A DNA stretch of 64,000 nucleotides. It comes from Paraglaciecola arctica. GTDB lineage: Bacteria; Pseudomonadota; Gammaproteobacteria; Enterobacterales; Alteromonadaceae. The stretch's first letter is position 1; every line of letters starts with the position of its first letter. Both the position numbers and the translations under genes were made by a program. The DNA lies in NCBI RefSeq assembly GCF_018861065.1, contig NZ_JAHKQO010000031.1, positions 124,001 to 188,000 on the forward strand, read 5' to 3'. Under the pieces are notes generated by a model. That model saw only the letters and a program-made list of their open reading frames with translations, had not been told where the DNA came from and did no database searches. This document shows, one piece after another, positions 26,811 to 36,529 of this stretch.

Positions 26811-27701
26811 TTGTTACAACGTGATTTAGAAGCCTATATAAAAAATGCTGAATTCAGTGAGTTGTGCGGACACCGTATTGCTCACTGGCAATCATTGGAC
26901 TTCCAAACAAACCCTCACAAAGAAACCATTTTGTTTATTCACGGATTTCCTAGTGCAGCGTGGGATTGGCATTATCAATGGCAACATTTGGCTGAGCAAT
27001 ACCGCTTAGTTAGCTTAGATTTATTAGGCTTTGGTTTGTCTGCTAAACCGACAAACTATCAATATAGCTTGCTGGAACAAGCTAATATTATAGAGTTGCT
27101 ATTGAGGCAATTGGGAATTGAAAACTATCATATTCTTGCACATGACTATGGGGACTCGGTGGCACAAGAGTTATTGAGTCGCCACAATATATCGGGTCAA
27201 TCGGCTAAAATTCTGTCGCTTTGTTTTCTAAATGGAGGGTTATTTGCCTCTCAACATCGACCACTATTGACACAAAAATTATTAAAAAGTCGAATCGGTG
27301 GTTTGGCAAGTTATTTCATGAACAAGGCGAGTTTAAGTCGAGGATTTAAAAAAATATTCGGTGCTAAGAGTCAGCCCCAAGATGATGAGATAGATACTCT
27401 GTGGCAACTCATTGAATATAATCATGGTAAAAGAGTGTTACCGAATTTATTGAGCTATATTGACGAGCGCCGCGAACAAGGCCAACGTTGGACCTCAAAT
27501 ATGCTCAGAACATCGATACCTCTATATTTTATCAATGGGGTACAAGATCCTATCTCTGGCCAACATATGCTTGACCACTATATTGAAATTATTCCTAATC
27601 CGAAAACTACCGCTCTAGATGTGGGGCATTATCCACAACTTGAGGCACCTCAAGACGTTTTAGATTTGTATCAAGCATTTTTGAATGAGGTAATTGTTTA
27701 A
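26811..27701 (+). CDS. Alpha/beta hydrolase with Asp nucleophile (haloalkane dehalogenase / epoxide hydrolase type)
   Basis: The 296-residue alpha/beta hydrolase has the oxyanion motif LFIHGFPSAAWDW, a GFGLSAKP strand-turn, and the nucleophile elbow AHDYGDSVAQ, where the central residue is Asp rather than Ser. The late DVGHYPQLEAP carries the catalytic His. An Asp nucleophile is usual in haloalkane dehalogenases and epoxide hydrolases. It starts at a TTG three bases after the aldolase stop, with no clear ribosome binding site, so it is probably translationally coupled. The substrate is unknown; dehalogenase activity is not claimed. Confidence 0.8.
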   Translation: MLQRDLEAYIKNAEFSELCGHRIAHWQSLDFQTNPHKETILFIHGFPSAAWDWHYQWQHLAEQYRLVSLDLLGFGLSAKPTNYQYSLLEQANIIELLLRQLGIENYHILAHDYGDSVAQELLSRHNISGQSAKILSLCFLNGGLFASQHRPLLTQKLLKSRIGGLASYFMNKASLSRGFKKIFGAKSQPQDDEIDTLWQLIEYNHGKRVLPNLLSYIDERREQGQRWTSNMLRTSIPLYFINGVQDPISGQHMLDHYIEIIPNPKTTALDVGHYPQLEAPQDVLDLYQAFLNEVIV

Positions 27702-27919
27702 ACTTTGTGCAATAGACACTATGTTCTAAACAAACTTAACTTTGATTAGAAACGTGTCGAAACAGCGCCAATTTGTTGCTGTCAAATAAAGCTGTACCTA
27801 GCTGCTGTGAGTTATATAGATTCTCGGTAATGGGTCGGCAACTGGGAATAGTTAATTCAAAAAAACATCTCAGAGCGTGGCATAATAATCCCCATCACAA
27901 AATTTGTTATTCTCAAATC

Positions 27920-29047
27920 ATGAAAATTTATTATGAAGACAGTATGCCTTATGCTGCTGAGTTTTTTGAAGAGCTCGGAGAGTGTCAGGTTTTCTCCCAC
28001 AAAACCGTTAACCCTGAAATGCTGGCTGACGCAGATGTTTTATTAGTTCGCTCTACCACTAAAGTTAACGCTGATTTACTTTGTAAAAATTCACGCCTTA
28101 AATTTGTAGCCACTGCTACTGCAGGTACTGACCACGTTGACCAGAATTATTTAGAATCGAGAGGTATTCCTTTTGTTTCAGCAGGTGGATGTAATGCAGT
28201 CGCGGTAGCTGAATATGTGTTGAGTGCCATGGTGGTGACGGCCAATAAACATAATTGGTCGTTACAACACAAAACTGTAGGTATTATTGGGGCAGGGCAT
28301 GTTGGGACAGCTTTATCTGAGCGCTTGAGCGTGCTTGGCATTAAATACAAATTGTGTGATCCACCGCTAGATGATGCTGGCGATCCCCGTGATTTTGTGC
28401 CCATGGATGACATTATGCAATGTGACGTTATTACTCTACATGTGCCATGGATAAAAGCAGGTAAATATCAAACTCAAGGTATGTTTGATAAACCTAGATT
28501 AATGCAATTGTCTGAGCAACAACTGTTAATTAACGCTTGCCGTGGTGAAGTATTGGACAACCAAGCGGCTCTGGAATTATTCGAGCAAGGTAAAAAACTT
28601 AATCTAGTGTTAGATGTTTGGGATAACGAGCCGGATATTCAATTACAGTTAATTCCCTATATTACTCTCGCCACGGCACACATTGCCGGGCATACAATTG
28701 AAGGTAAGGCTAGAGGCACCGAAATGTTGTATGTGGCATTAAGTGAGTTGTTGGGAAAGCAGGCTCACAAGACTCTCAGTGATTATTTACCGAAACCTAA
28801 TGTTGGGCCATTTGAGGTGGATGCTGAACAGAGTTTTGTAAAGGTTGCGAGTCAATTGATTCTTAACGTCTACGACATTGCTAAAGATGATCAAGTGTTT
28901 AAAAAACAAGCCTTGGGCCCTGAGCAATTTAGATATATCCGAAAACACTATCCTATAAGAAGAGAATTTTCAGCAATCGCGGTAAATACTGGAAATTTTG
29001 TTGATTCAAAGGCAATCTACGCTCTTGGATTTTTAGCTGCAAAATAG
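27920..29047 (+). CDS. pdxB: Erythronate-4-phosphate dehydrogenase PdxB
   Basis: PdxB oxidises 4-phosphoerythronate in the DXP-dependent pyridoxal phosphate pathway. From the ATG at 27920 the protein has 375 residues, close to E. coli PdxB (378); the frame opens at 27773, but that upstream part is not protein-like. Present are the D-2-hydroxyacid dehydrogenase features: TATAGTDHVD, the NAD-binding VGIIGAGHVGTALSERL, the catalytic ITLHVPW and INACRGEVLD segments, VLDVWDNEP and ATAHIAGHTIEGKARGTE with the catalytic His. The PdxB-specific C-terminal dimerisation domain is present. As in E. coli, an asd-like gene follows. Confidence 0.95.
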   Translation: MKIYYEDSMPYAAEFFEELGECQVFSHKTVNPEMLADADVLLVRSTTKVNADLLCKNSRLKFVATATAGTDHVDQNYLESRGIPFVSAGGCNAVAVAEYVLSAMVVTANKHNWSLQHKTVGIIGAGHVGTALSERLSVLGIKYKLCDPPLDDAGDPRDFVPMDDIMQCDVITLHVPWIKAGKYQTQGMFDKPRLMQLSEQQLLINACRGEVLDNQAALELFEQGKKLNLVLDVWDNEPDIQLQLIPYITLATAHIAGHTIEGKARGTEMLYVALSELLGKQAHKTLSDYLPKPNVGPFEVDAEQSFVKVASQLILNVYDIAKDDQVFKKQALGPEQFRYIRKHYPIRREFSAIAVNTGNFVDSKAIYALGFLAAK

Positions 29048-29104
29048 TGCGGCTTAAATTCATGATAACCCCATTTTATTTAAATTTTTAGGAGTAATAA
29101 AACC

Positions 29105-30121
29105 ATGTCTCGGGCCTTTGATGTCGCCGTGTTGGGCGCTACTGGATTAGTAGGACAACACATGATTGAAATTCTTGAACAAAGAGATTTTCCAATCAAT
29201 AAACTTTATCCATTAGCCAGCGCACGATCTGCAGGCGGAAAGGTGACCTTCAAAGGAAAAGAGATTACCGTTTTAGATGCAGATAAGTTTGATTGGAGCC
29301 AAGTTCAGCTCGGCTTTTTCTCGGCTGGTGGCAGCGTGTCTGAGAAATTCGCACCGATTGCGGCTGATGCAGGTTGTGTGGTAATCGATAATACCTCTCA
29401 CTATCGTTATGATGCAGATATTCCTTTGGTTGTGCCAGAAGTTAACCCTCAGGCATTGGCGGACTTCCGTAATCGCAATATTATTGCCAATCCGAATTGT
29501 TCTACTATACAAATGATGGTGGCTTTAAAGCCTATTCATGACGCGGTGGGTATAGAAAGAATTAATGTTTCTACTTATCAGTCTGTATCGGGAGGCGGAA
29601 AATCTGCAATAGATGAGTTAGCCCATCAAACGGCGGCCTTGCTAAGTGGTAAAGAGGCCAAACCTGATGTATTTAGTCGCCAAATTGCTTTTAATGTTAT
29701 TCCACAAATAGATGCTTTTATGGATAACGATTACACCAAAGAAGAAATGAAGATGGTGTGGGAAACCAAAAAAATAATGGGCGATGACTCTATTTTAGTG
29801 AATGCAACAGCAGTGCGTGTACCGGTCTTTTATGGTCACGGTGAAGCGATTCATCTAGAGACACGTGCCCCTATTGATGCTGAAGCAGTGAAGGATTTAT
29901 TGGAAAATGCGCCAGGAGTTGTTCTGCATAGAAGCAGAGAGGATTTTCCTACCCAAGTAAGCAGTGCTAGTGGCAACGATGATACCCATGTTGGGCGTGT
30001 CAGGAATGACATATCTCATCCTAACGGGATCAATATGTGGGTTGTTTCTGATAACGTGCGCAAAGGCGCAGCAACTAACAGTGTACAGATCGCCGAGGTG
30101 CTTGTTAGGGATTATATGTAG
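29105..30121 (+). CDS. asd: Aspartate-semialdehyde dehydrogenase
   Basis: The 338-residue enzyme reduces beta-aspartyl phosphate to aspartate semialdehyde, the branch point to lysine, threonine, methionine and diaminopimelate. It has the NADP-binding VAVLGATGLVGQHMIE, the active-site ANPNCSTIQM with the catalytic Cys, QSVSGGGKSAIDEL, and the substrate and C-terminal motifs VPVFYGHGEAIHLE and DNVRKGAATNSVQIAE. In E. coli the protein at this site, Usg, is a paralogue without the catalytic Cys; here the Cys is present, so this is an active Asd by sequence. AGGAG lies 8-12 bases upstream. It is downstream of pdxB and upstream of fimV. Confidence 0.93.
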   Translation: MSRAFDVAVLGATGLVGQHMIEILEQRDFPINKLYPLASARSAGGKVTFKGKEITVLDADKFDWSQVQLGFFSAGGSVSEKFAPIAADAGCVVIDNTSHYRYDADIPLVVPEVNPQALADFRNRNIIANPNCSTIQMMVALKPIHDAVGIERINVSTYQSVSGGGKSAIDELAHQTAALLSGKEAKPDVFSRQIAFNVIPQIDAFMDNDYTKEEMKMVWETKKIMGDDSILVNATAVRVPVFYGHGEAIHLETRAPIDAEAVKDLLENAPGVVLHRSREDFPTQVSSASGNDDTHVGRVRNDISHPNGINMWVVSDNVRKGAATNSVQIAEVLVRDYM

Positions 30122-30530
30122 GTCACATTCCAGCGAGAGTCACAGCTCAACTGTGACTCTCAATAATTCCCTATTGTTGCCGATAATATCCTTAGCTAAA
30201 CCATTAAATCAGACATTTTAGCGTTATACTTTTTTAGGAACCAACCGCTACAGTGATCTTTGCAAACTAAGTTGTGATTCTAGATCAAACTGACCTTCTA
30301 GTTTATAGTTGTATAAATAGTTAGTGGTAGCTTTCAAACTTGGAATACGAATTGCTTTAGGTATACGTCTGGGAATGTATCAGTCAATAAAATGACATTA
30401 ATAGCAATCACTTAGTCAGTTATTCATAACAATAAAAGATACTTTTTAAAACGAATTTATTCTAGATCGGCACTGCTGCGAACAACCATGTTAATAGTGG
30501 TAAGTTGATGTTTTGGGGAAAAGGAAACAT
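30122..30530. other. Intergenic stretch upstream of fimV
   Basis: About 410 bases without a gene. It begins with a perfect 11-bp hairpin and otherwise holds only AT-rich sequence; it should contain the fimV promoter, but no single box is convincing. Confidence 0.4.
30135..30161. terminator. Perfect hairpin after asd, terminator-like
   Basis: GAGAGTCACAG and CTGTGACTCTC form an 11-bp perfect stem around CTCAA, 13 bases after the asd stop. There is no long T run, so it may be a weak terminator or an mRNA-stabilising hairpin. Confidence 0.5.
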
Positions 30531-33500
30531 ATGAATTTGCGAAAGATAGCATTACAGCTTTTTATTATGCTGAATTTCGTTACTGCTGTTTATGCTGCTG
30601 ATTTTCAACAAGTTCAGATAAAAGGCCCCAAGGACGCAAGCGATCAATACTCCGGTACTATTTATGGACCAATAGAATCTTCCGATACCTTATGGCAAAT
30701 TTCCCAGCGTTATAGACAAAATAGTGGTTTGTCGGTTTATCAGGTTATGCAGGCGATCTATGAACTAAACCCTGATGCGTTTGAACAACAAAATATAAAT
30801 TTATTAAAAGATGGTTCGATTTTAAAGTTACCGTCCGAACGTTATATCGCCAGAGTTAGTAATCAACAAGCAAGACAAAAAGCGGATCTGGATTCACAGA
30901 ACTTACAAAACCTCTCATCTAATTCATCCAATGGAAGTAGCGCAAATAGCCAAAACCAATCAACTAACAACAACGCCACTTTGGATGAAACCAAAGAGCT
31001 AATAGAGCAAAAGTTAGGGGCTATCGACGAGGCACAAAATCGCCAATTTATGGCAATTAGGAAGCAGTTTGCCGAGTCAATTAGTAGCGTTCAAAGTATC
31101 TTAGATGAAAATAAAAGGTTATTTGAAAGACTCGATAAAGTGAATACCGACATTGATGAAATGCGCGGTCAGGAACAACAAAAATCTCTGCAAATGGAGC
31201 AGATGGGTGAAAGCATTGAGGAGTTGTTAGAGAAGTCTCGTCAAGAAGATGCCAAAAAAGCGGCACTCTTGGCAGAGCAAGGAGAGTCTTGGTTAAATAA
31301 CCCAATTATGCTTATTTTGCTGTTCACCCTTCCTGTTTTATTAGTGCTTGCAGCTTTTGCGTATTGGATGATTAAACGCAAAGAATCGGTAGCCGTTACT
31401 GCTGAAGAAGATGATATCGACGACCTTTCTTTGGATCCCTTAACCGCAGAAATGGATGACTTGTCAGACGCACTCAGTAACGAGTTGTCGTCGGATGATA
31501 GTGACGATCTCGATAACGACAACCTATTTGGTGATGATGATTTACTCGACGATGTTTTAGCTGAAGAGCTTGAAGAATCCTTAGATGATGCGCTTGGCGA
31601 TAGTATAGAAGAGCCCCTCGTTGATGATTCAGAAATCTTTGATGAACTAGGTGATGACGACCTCGATAATTTACTTGATGAAGAAGAATTCGAAGTTGGC
31701 GCCGAAGTTGTAGAGCAAGATGACCTAGACAGCTTATTTGACGAAGATGATGAATTGTTATCTGAATTGGATGAAGAACTTCCAGTTGATTCTGATGAGA
31801 TCTCTAATGATGACTTGTTAGCGAAAGTGTCTGATGGTGCAGATAACTCAGATATCGACGATATGTTGATTGAAGAAGACGAGCAACAAGTCGAGTCGGA
31901 AGCCGATGACATAGAATATGAAGAAGATGCGACACCTGATGAATCTTTGTTGGCGCCAGTAGAGGTTGACGAAGAACAGCCAGAAATTAGTATTGATGAA
32001 TTGCTTGAAGAACCTGAAGACAAAAACGTGGCCAGCGAGCTACTTGAGGATTCTGGTGATATTAATGAAGAGGTGTTACAGAACCTTGATAATGAGATAG
32101 CGTCCCAAAATGAGGAGCTCGACAATGTAACAGGTAGTCTTATTGAAGAATTAGAACAAGTCGAACAAATGCGTTCGATGATGCCTGATGAGGAAGACGA
32201 GTTACCTGAATCTGCAAACGAACCACAACTTGATATTCAGAAGTACGATGGTTTAGAAGAAGACATTGATGATGATTTATTAGCTGAGAACTTTGCAACA
32301 CCAGATTCAATTGATGCAGACGATGATGTTGAAATTGATATATCTGAAGTACTTAACGAGACTGTACATACTGATGTAGACGAATTACTTGATGTTGAGT
32401 CACAGCTAGAATCCGAAGATATCGCACCCTCGCAAGAAGAGACAGAACTAACCGATGCGCTAGTAGATATTCCCCAAGTAGCCCCCGCCTCTGAAGAAGC
32501 AGAACCTGTCGAAGCAGAAACAATCGATGAAGTAGAAAAATCTGCAGATGTTGGGTCAGTTCAAGAAGCTTCAGAGTCGGCAGAAGCTGACATAGTCGAT
32601 GAACCCACAGAAATAGAGTCAGTAGAAGATGCCGCAGAACCAGCCCAAGTTGAGTCTGTTGATGAAGCATTAGAATCTACCGAAGCAGAAAAAATCGATG
32701 AAGTGGAAGAGTCGGCAGAACTAGAGCCAGATGATGAAACAGCAGGGTCGGCTGAAGCAGTTGAAGTCGATAAAGCTGCAAATATAGAGTCAGAAGTAGA
32801 AGCTGCAGAACCAACCCAAGTTGAGCCTGTTGATGAAGTAACAGAATCAACAGAAACAGTCGATGAAGTGGAAGAGCCTGCAGAGCAAGACCCAGAGGAT
32901 AAAACAACGGAGTCGGCTGAAGCTGTCGAAGTCGATGAGCCCGCAGATATAGAGTCAGAAGAAGCTACAGAACCTGCCCAAATTGAGCCTGTTGATGAAG
33001 TAACAGAATCAACCGCAGCCGCGGAAGAATCTGCAGAAGTGGAGCCAGATCTTGAAACAGCCGAGTCTGCTGAAACAAATGTAGTTGACGAACGGGAAGC
33101 AATGGAGCCAGCAGAAGAAGCCACAGAGGCTGCTCAAATAGAGCCGGTTGATGAAGCGGTGGAATCTGCCGAAGCAGAGACAATCGATGAAGTATTAAAT
33201 ACAGAATTGGATTCGTCTAGCGACAGTGACACTGCTTTAGACGAAGACCAATTAGAAAAAGCATTAGAAGATTTTGAAAAAGCGGAGCTGGACGAGGTCT
33301 TAGAAGATCTTACCTCAAATGAGTCTGCTTCTATCAGTTCTCTTGACGATTTAGAGTTTTCAGCAGATGACTTCGTCTCTAAAGAACAAAGCCCAGATCC
33401 TGCGCCTAAACAACCTAAATCTTTAGATGACTACGATTCAATAGAAGATTTTGATGATAGTGAACTTGATAATGCATTTGACGAAAATTTTGAAAACACA

Positions 33501-34088
33501 AGGGTTGACTCATCACCAAGTGGTAGTGATGAATTAGATGATTTACCTGGTTTGGGGGATTGGTTAGATGATGATGCTTTGCACCCGAGTGAACAGCAAG
33601 CGACAGTTAGTGAAGATAAAGAGGTTTTGGATGAATTAGAAGAATCAAACTTTGATGAAATGCTTGAGTCTATTGATCTGGACGAAGAGTTATCAACAAT
33701 TGAAGATGATGATACTGGGTTTGATATTGCAGCGTTACTAGATGAGACACCTAAAAACGAAGAGAACAATGAGATTCAAGCCGATTCAGAAGACTTTTTA
33801 GATGTGGAAGCATTATTAAATGAAAGTGTAGGTGCTGAATCAGAAGATGAAGTAGAAAAAGCATTAGACTTAGATATACCCCTTGAGCCCTTTGTAAACG
33901 AATTCGATAATTTGGAAATGATCGACGTTGATGCTGACGATGGGTTAGGCGCGAAATTAGACTTAGCCCATGCTTATATAGAGATTGGTGAAGAAGAATC
34001 AGCCAAAGAGTTGCTTGAGGAAATTTTGCAAAAAGGCAGTCCAGAGCAGATAGCCGCAGCGAGAAAAGTCATAGATAAATTGGACTAG
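30531..34088 (+). CDS. fimV: FimV-like polar peptidoglycan-binding protein
   Basis: FimV-type proteins organise the cell pole and support type IV pilus assembly and twitching. The 1185-residue protein has a signal-like N-terminus (LFIMLNFVTAVYAAD) and the FimV N-terminal LysM-like region (about 40-95; IESSDTLWQISQRYR). A coiled coil (about 150-245) leads to one membrane helix (about 258-281; LILLFTLPVLLVLAAFAYWM). A very acidic cytoplasmic region (about 300-1130) and the conserved FimV C-terminal TPR motif (LGAKLDLAHAYIEIGEEESA) follow. The start at 30531 has AAGGA upstream. It is downstream of pdxB-asd, and truA, its usual follower, is not present here. The acidic part contains degenerate repeats. 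Confidence 0.9.
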   Translation: MNLRKIALQLFIMLNFVTAVYAADFQQVQIKGPKDASDQYSGTIYGPIESSDTLWQISQRYRQNSGLSVYQVMQAIYELNPDAFEQQNINLLKDGSILKLPSERYIARVSNQQARQKADLDSQNLQNLSSNSSNGSSANSQNQSTNNNATLDETKELIEQKLGAIDEAQNRQFMAIRKQFAESISSVQSILDENKRLFERLDKVNTDIDEMRGQEQQKSLQMEQMGESIEELLEKSRQEDAKKAALLAEQGESWLNNPIMLILLFTLPVLLVLAAFAYWMIKRKESVAVTAEEDDIDDLSLDPLTAEMDDLSDALSNELSSDDSDDLDNDNLFGDDDLLDDVLAEELEESLDDALGDSIEEPLVDDSEIFDELGDDDLDNLLDEEEFEVGAEVVEQDDLDSLFDEDDELLSELDEELPVDSDEISNDDLLAKVSDGADNSDIDDMLIEEDEQQVESEADDIEYEEDATPDESLLAPVEVDEEQPEISIDELLEEPEDKNVASELLEDSGDINEEVLQNLDNEIASQNEELDNVTGSLIEELEQVEQMRSMMPDEEDELPESANEPQLDIQKYDGLEEDIDDDLLAENFATPDSIDADDDVEIDISEVLNETVHTDVDELLDVESQLESEDIAPSQEETELTDALVDIPQVAPASEEAEPVEAETIDEVEKSADVGSVQEASESAEADIVDEPTEIESVEDAAEPAQVESVDEALESTEAEKIDEVEESAELEPDDETAGSAEAVEVDKAANIESEVEAAEPTQVEPVDEVTESTETVDEVEEPAEQDPEDKTTESAEAVEVDEPADIESEEATEPAQIEPVDEVTESTAAAEESAEVEPDLETAESAETNVVDEREAMEPAEEATEAAQIEPVDEAVESAEAETIDEVLNTELDSSSDSDTALDEDQLEKALEDFEKAELDEVLEDLTSNESASISSLDDLEFSADDFVSKEQSPDPAPKQPKSLDDYDSIEDFDDSELDNAFDENFENTRVDSSPSGSDELDDLPGLGDWLDDDALHPSEQQATVSEDKEVLDELEESNFDEMLESIDLDEELSTIEDDDTGFDIAALLDETPKNEENNEIQADSEDFLDVEALLNESVGAESEDEVEKALDLDIPLEPFVNEFDNLEMIDVDADDGLGAKLDLAHAYIEIGEEESAKELLEEILQKGSPEQIAAARKVIDKLD
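32480..33200 (+). repeat. Degenerate acidic repeats inside fimV
   Basis: The coding region repeats a degenerate unit such as EPAQVESVDEALES, VEPVDEVTEST and IEPVDEAVESAEAE, seen about six or more times with variation in length. The corresponding DNA is enriched in GAAGC/GATGAAG runs. The repeats are in frame and make the cytoplasmic linker of FimV very acidic. Such tracts expand and contract easily by slippage or recombination. Confidence 0.7.
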
Positions 34089-34320
34089 AAAGCTATCTTA
34101 TGAGTCGAATGAAATAATTAAAACTCAACTAGCTGAAAATTAATGAACGATTTTGACGGGTTGCTCTGTCTATGAAGTTTACGAGTCATCAATTAAAGCG
34201 AATATTAATTCACTGCGCATTGCATGGATTTTTATGTTGTAGTCTGACATTCAGCTATGTAATAACATATTAAATACAGCGTTTATCTAAGCAGCAGATT
34301 ACATTCGAATTTAGGCATCT

Positions 34321-34965
34321 ATGTTAAAGTTAATTTTAGTGTTCACTCTATTCTCAGTTTCTTTTTTTGTTCAATCCAATAAAATCTCTGTCAAAGTACT
34401 GACACAGGAGAGGCAACGGGTGGGCAATGTTGTGGTTTATCTCACGCCAAAAGCGTCAAAGGTTAGCGCTATCTCTAATAAAATAGAAATTATGGATCAG
34501 GTAAATACACAATTTTCACCGCATATCTTGGCTGTTCAAAAAGATACACAAGTGCGCTTTCCTAATTCTGATTCAATCAAACATCACGTTTATTCATTCT
34601 CTCAAGCAAAGACTTTTGAACTGCAGTTGTACAAAGAGCTACAAGCTGACCCATTGCTGTTCTCAAATACGGGGGCAGTTGAATTGGGGTGTAATATTCA
34701 TGATTGGATGTTGGGCTATATTTTTGTTGTGGATACCCCTTATTTCGGTAAAACGGATAGCGAGGGCAATCTCACTCTAGAGTTACCTGACGGAGACTAT
34801 CAGCTCGACGTCTGGCATCCAAGAATTCAAGATAAATTTAGTGTTTTGTCTCGTCCATTGTCGTTACCAGCTACCTCTGATATTGAAATTGTACTTTCCT
34901 CACCGCTTCTGCCTGACGTAAATCAGTATGAAGATATTTCTGGTGAATTTTCCGATTATGAATAA
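34321..34965 (+). CDS. Cupredoxin-like exported protein (methylamine utilisation protein type)
   Basis: The 214-residue protein starts with a signal-like segment (MLKLILVFTLFSVSFFVQS). A middle cupredoxin domain has the copper-site candidates IKHHVYSFSQ (His), then ELGCNIHDWMLGYIFV, where Cys, His and Met sit in the C-x-x-H-x-x-M pattern. The C-terminal part (LPDGDYQLDVWHPRIQ) is a carboxypeptidase-regulatory-like beta domain. Similar proteins are annotated as methylamine utilisation proteins, but no MauA/MauB genes are present here, so that role is not implied. Its last bases overlap the start of the outer-membrane barrel gene. Likely a periplasmic copper protein. Confidence 0.75.
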   Translation: MLKLILVFTLFSVSFFVQSNKISVKVLTQERQRVGNVVVYLTPKASKVSAISNKIEIMDQVNTQFSPHILAVQKDTQVRFPNSDSIKHHVYSFSQAKTFELQLYKELQADPLLFSNTGAVELGCNIHDWMLGYIFVVDTPYFGKTDSEGNLTLELPDGDYQLDVWHPRIQDKFSVLSRPLSLPATSDIEIVLSSPLLPDVNQYEDISGEFSDYE

Positions 34966-36205
34966 TGCGGTAAACTGCAAATTAGTAGGCTTGCCAACTA
35001 TACTGAAATGGTTGGTTTTGAGCGCGCTGGTTTTCAGTGTTAGGGGGTTAGCGGTCGAAGTTACGGGGCTAGTACAACTTAACTTTGTTAAAGCAAGCGA
35101 ACAGACCTCATGGTTTGATGAAGGAACGGGGATCCTTGCATACTCTAAAGACGGCGCTCACGTTCAACAAGCATTTGTTGATTTATCAGATAGTTTTTCC
35201 AATGGTTTGAGTTATAACCTTGTAGCCAATTATTATCAGTTAGGTGAGCAAAATTTAGGTATTTCTCAAGCGTACATCAGTTACAAACCTTTAAGTCGTT
35301 CAAAAATTAGATGGCGTGGTCGTATAGGTTTTTTTTACCCAAAACTCTCATTGGAAAATGTTGATTCGGGTTGGTTGTCTCCTTTCACCTATACCCAATC
35401 AGCGGTAAATAGTTGGATTGGCGAAGAACTGCGCACCCCAGGTTTAGAACTTAGCGTATTTAGTCCAGGACGAAGTCGAAACAGTCCCATTTCTTTTGAG
35501 TTGCACGGATCCTTGTTTAAAGCCAATGATCCCTTAGGTACTGTAATTAGTTGGCGTGGTTTTGCACTGCATGACAGGCAAAGTTTAAATAATGACCGTG
35601 TCCCATTTGCCGCCTATCCAAGTGTCATTGCTGAAGATAGAATCTTTCATCCTAACTATGTTGAGCCCTACCATGAGTTAGACGGCAACATTGGTTTTTA
35701 TCTAGGCGCACACATCGATTATTATAGACAGTCAACTTTGCGTTATTACTATTACGACAATCAAGGCGATCCATTGGCGGTGAGTCATGAAAGATTGTAC
35801 GCGTGGCGAACCAAGTTTCACTCCCTTGCGCTGCAGCATAAGTTTGATGGTAATACTCGTGTAGTTGCACAATGGCTGTCAGGTAGCTCAGTGATGGGAA
35901 CACGTTTTGTTTATATTGATTTTGACGCTTGGTACATAATGCTAAGCCATAAATACAAAGCGCATAGGATCAGTCTACGTTTTGATAAGTTTAAAGTGCG
36001 AGAAGATGATGTTTTTGAGTGGGATCAAAATAATAGTGACGGCCACGGTTATACCTTGGCGTGGCGTTACGATTTAAATAGAAATTGGCAAATAGGTTTA
36101 GAGCAACATATAAATGAAAATAGTGCCGATATTAGAGCAACGCTAGGAGAAGACCTTGAAGTCAACCAGCAGCAAAGCCTAGCGGTACTGCAATATCGCT
36201 GGTAA
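34958..36205 (+). CDS. Outer-membrane beta-barrel protein paired with the cupredoxin
   Basis: From the ATG at 34958 (overlapping the upstream stop as ATGAATAA) the protein has 415 residues. A hydrophobic N-terminus (ILKWLVLSALVFSVRGLAVEV) fits a signal peptide. The rest alternates aromatic and polar residues in short beta strands (YNLVANYYQLG, WRGRIGFFYP, LRYYYYDNQGD) and ends in an aromatic residue (LAVLQYRW), as expected for an outer-membrane barrel. An ATG at 34928 is an alternative start. I recognise no named porin family. The overlap with the cupredoxin gene implies a joint role at the envelope, possibly copper-related, but this is inferred. Confidence 0.72.
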   Translation: MNNAVNCKLVGLPTILKWLVLSALVFSVRGLAVEVTGLVQLNFVKASEQTSWFDEGTGILAYSKDGAHVQQAFVDLSDSFSNGLSYNLVANYYQLGEQNLGISQAYISYKPLSRSKIRWRGRIGFFYPKLSLENVDSGWLSPFTYTQSAVNSWIGEELRTPGLELSVFSPGRSRNSPISFELHGSLFKANDPLGTVISWRGFALHDRQSLNNDRVPFAAYPSVIAEDRIFHPNYVEPYHELDGNIGFYLGAHIDYYRQSTLRYYYYDNQGDPLAVSHERLYAWRTKFHSLALQHKFDGNTRVVAQWLSGSSVMGTRFVYIDFDAWYIMLSHKYKAHRISLRFDKFKVREDDVFEWDQNNSDGHGYTLAWRYDLNRNWQIGLEQHINENSADIRATLGEDLEVNQQQSLAVLQYRW

Positions 36206-36217
36206 TGACGAGTTTAT

Positions 36218-36529
36218 CTAAACGCTACCTTGTTTTTCAATGACTAACACTCTTGCTTCAGCAATAGGGGCGGCATAATGTTTACTGCCCGCCGGCACGT
36301 AAAAAATGTCACCGGTTTCAAGCAATGTTGATAGCTGTTTAGTATCTTGTTGGTAATGCATCATTACCTTACCATCTAACACCACAAACACCTCTTCTCC
36401 GTCGTTGATATGCCATTGATAGGGTTGATCTGTCCAATGTAGTCGAGTGGTTATACCTTGCATGCAGGCTATGTTTATTGCGTCCCATGCATTTTCAGCG
36501 GTGTAGTCTTTGGCTCGAATAATTTGCAT
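36218..36529 (-). CDS. Single-domain cupin protein
   Basis: The 103-residue protein has the two cupin motifs: YQWHINDGEEVFVVLDGKV (first motif, with His/Glu metal-ligand positions) and DIFYVPAGSKHYAAPI (second motif, with the third His). Cupins are small beta-barrels with metal-dependent enzymatic or binding roles. Its ATG overlaps the stop of the DUF1272 gene by one base (TAATG), so it is the third gene of the DJ-1/DUF1272/cupin operon. No substrate can be read. Confidence 0.85.
   Translation of the reverse strand: MQIIRAKDYTAENAWDAINIACMQGITTRLHWTDQPYQWHINDGEEVFVVLDGKVMMHYQQDTKQLSTLLETGDIFYVPAGSKHYAAPIAEARVLVIEKQGSV

Noticed and set aside
31241-33769. Long serine-rich frames on the minus strand opposite fimV
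   Set aside because: They are mirror images of the acidic GAA/GAT-rich fimV coding sequence and have no start signals.
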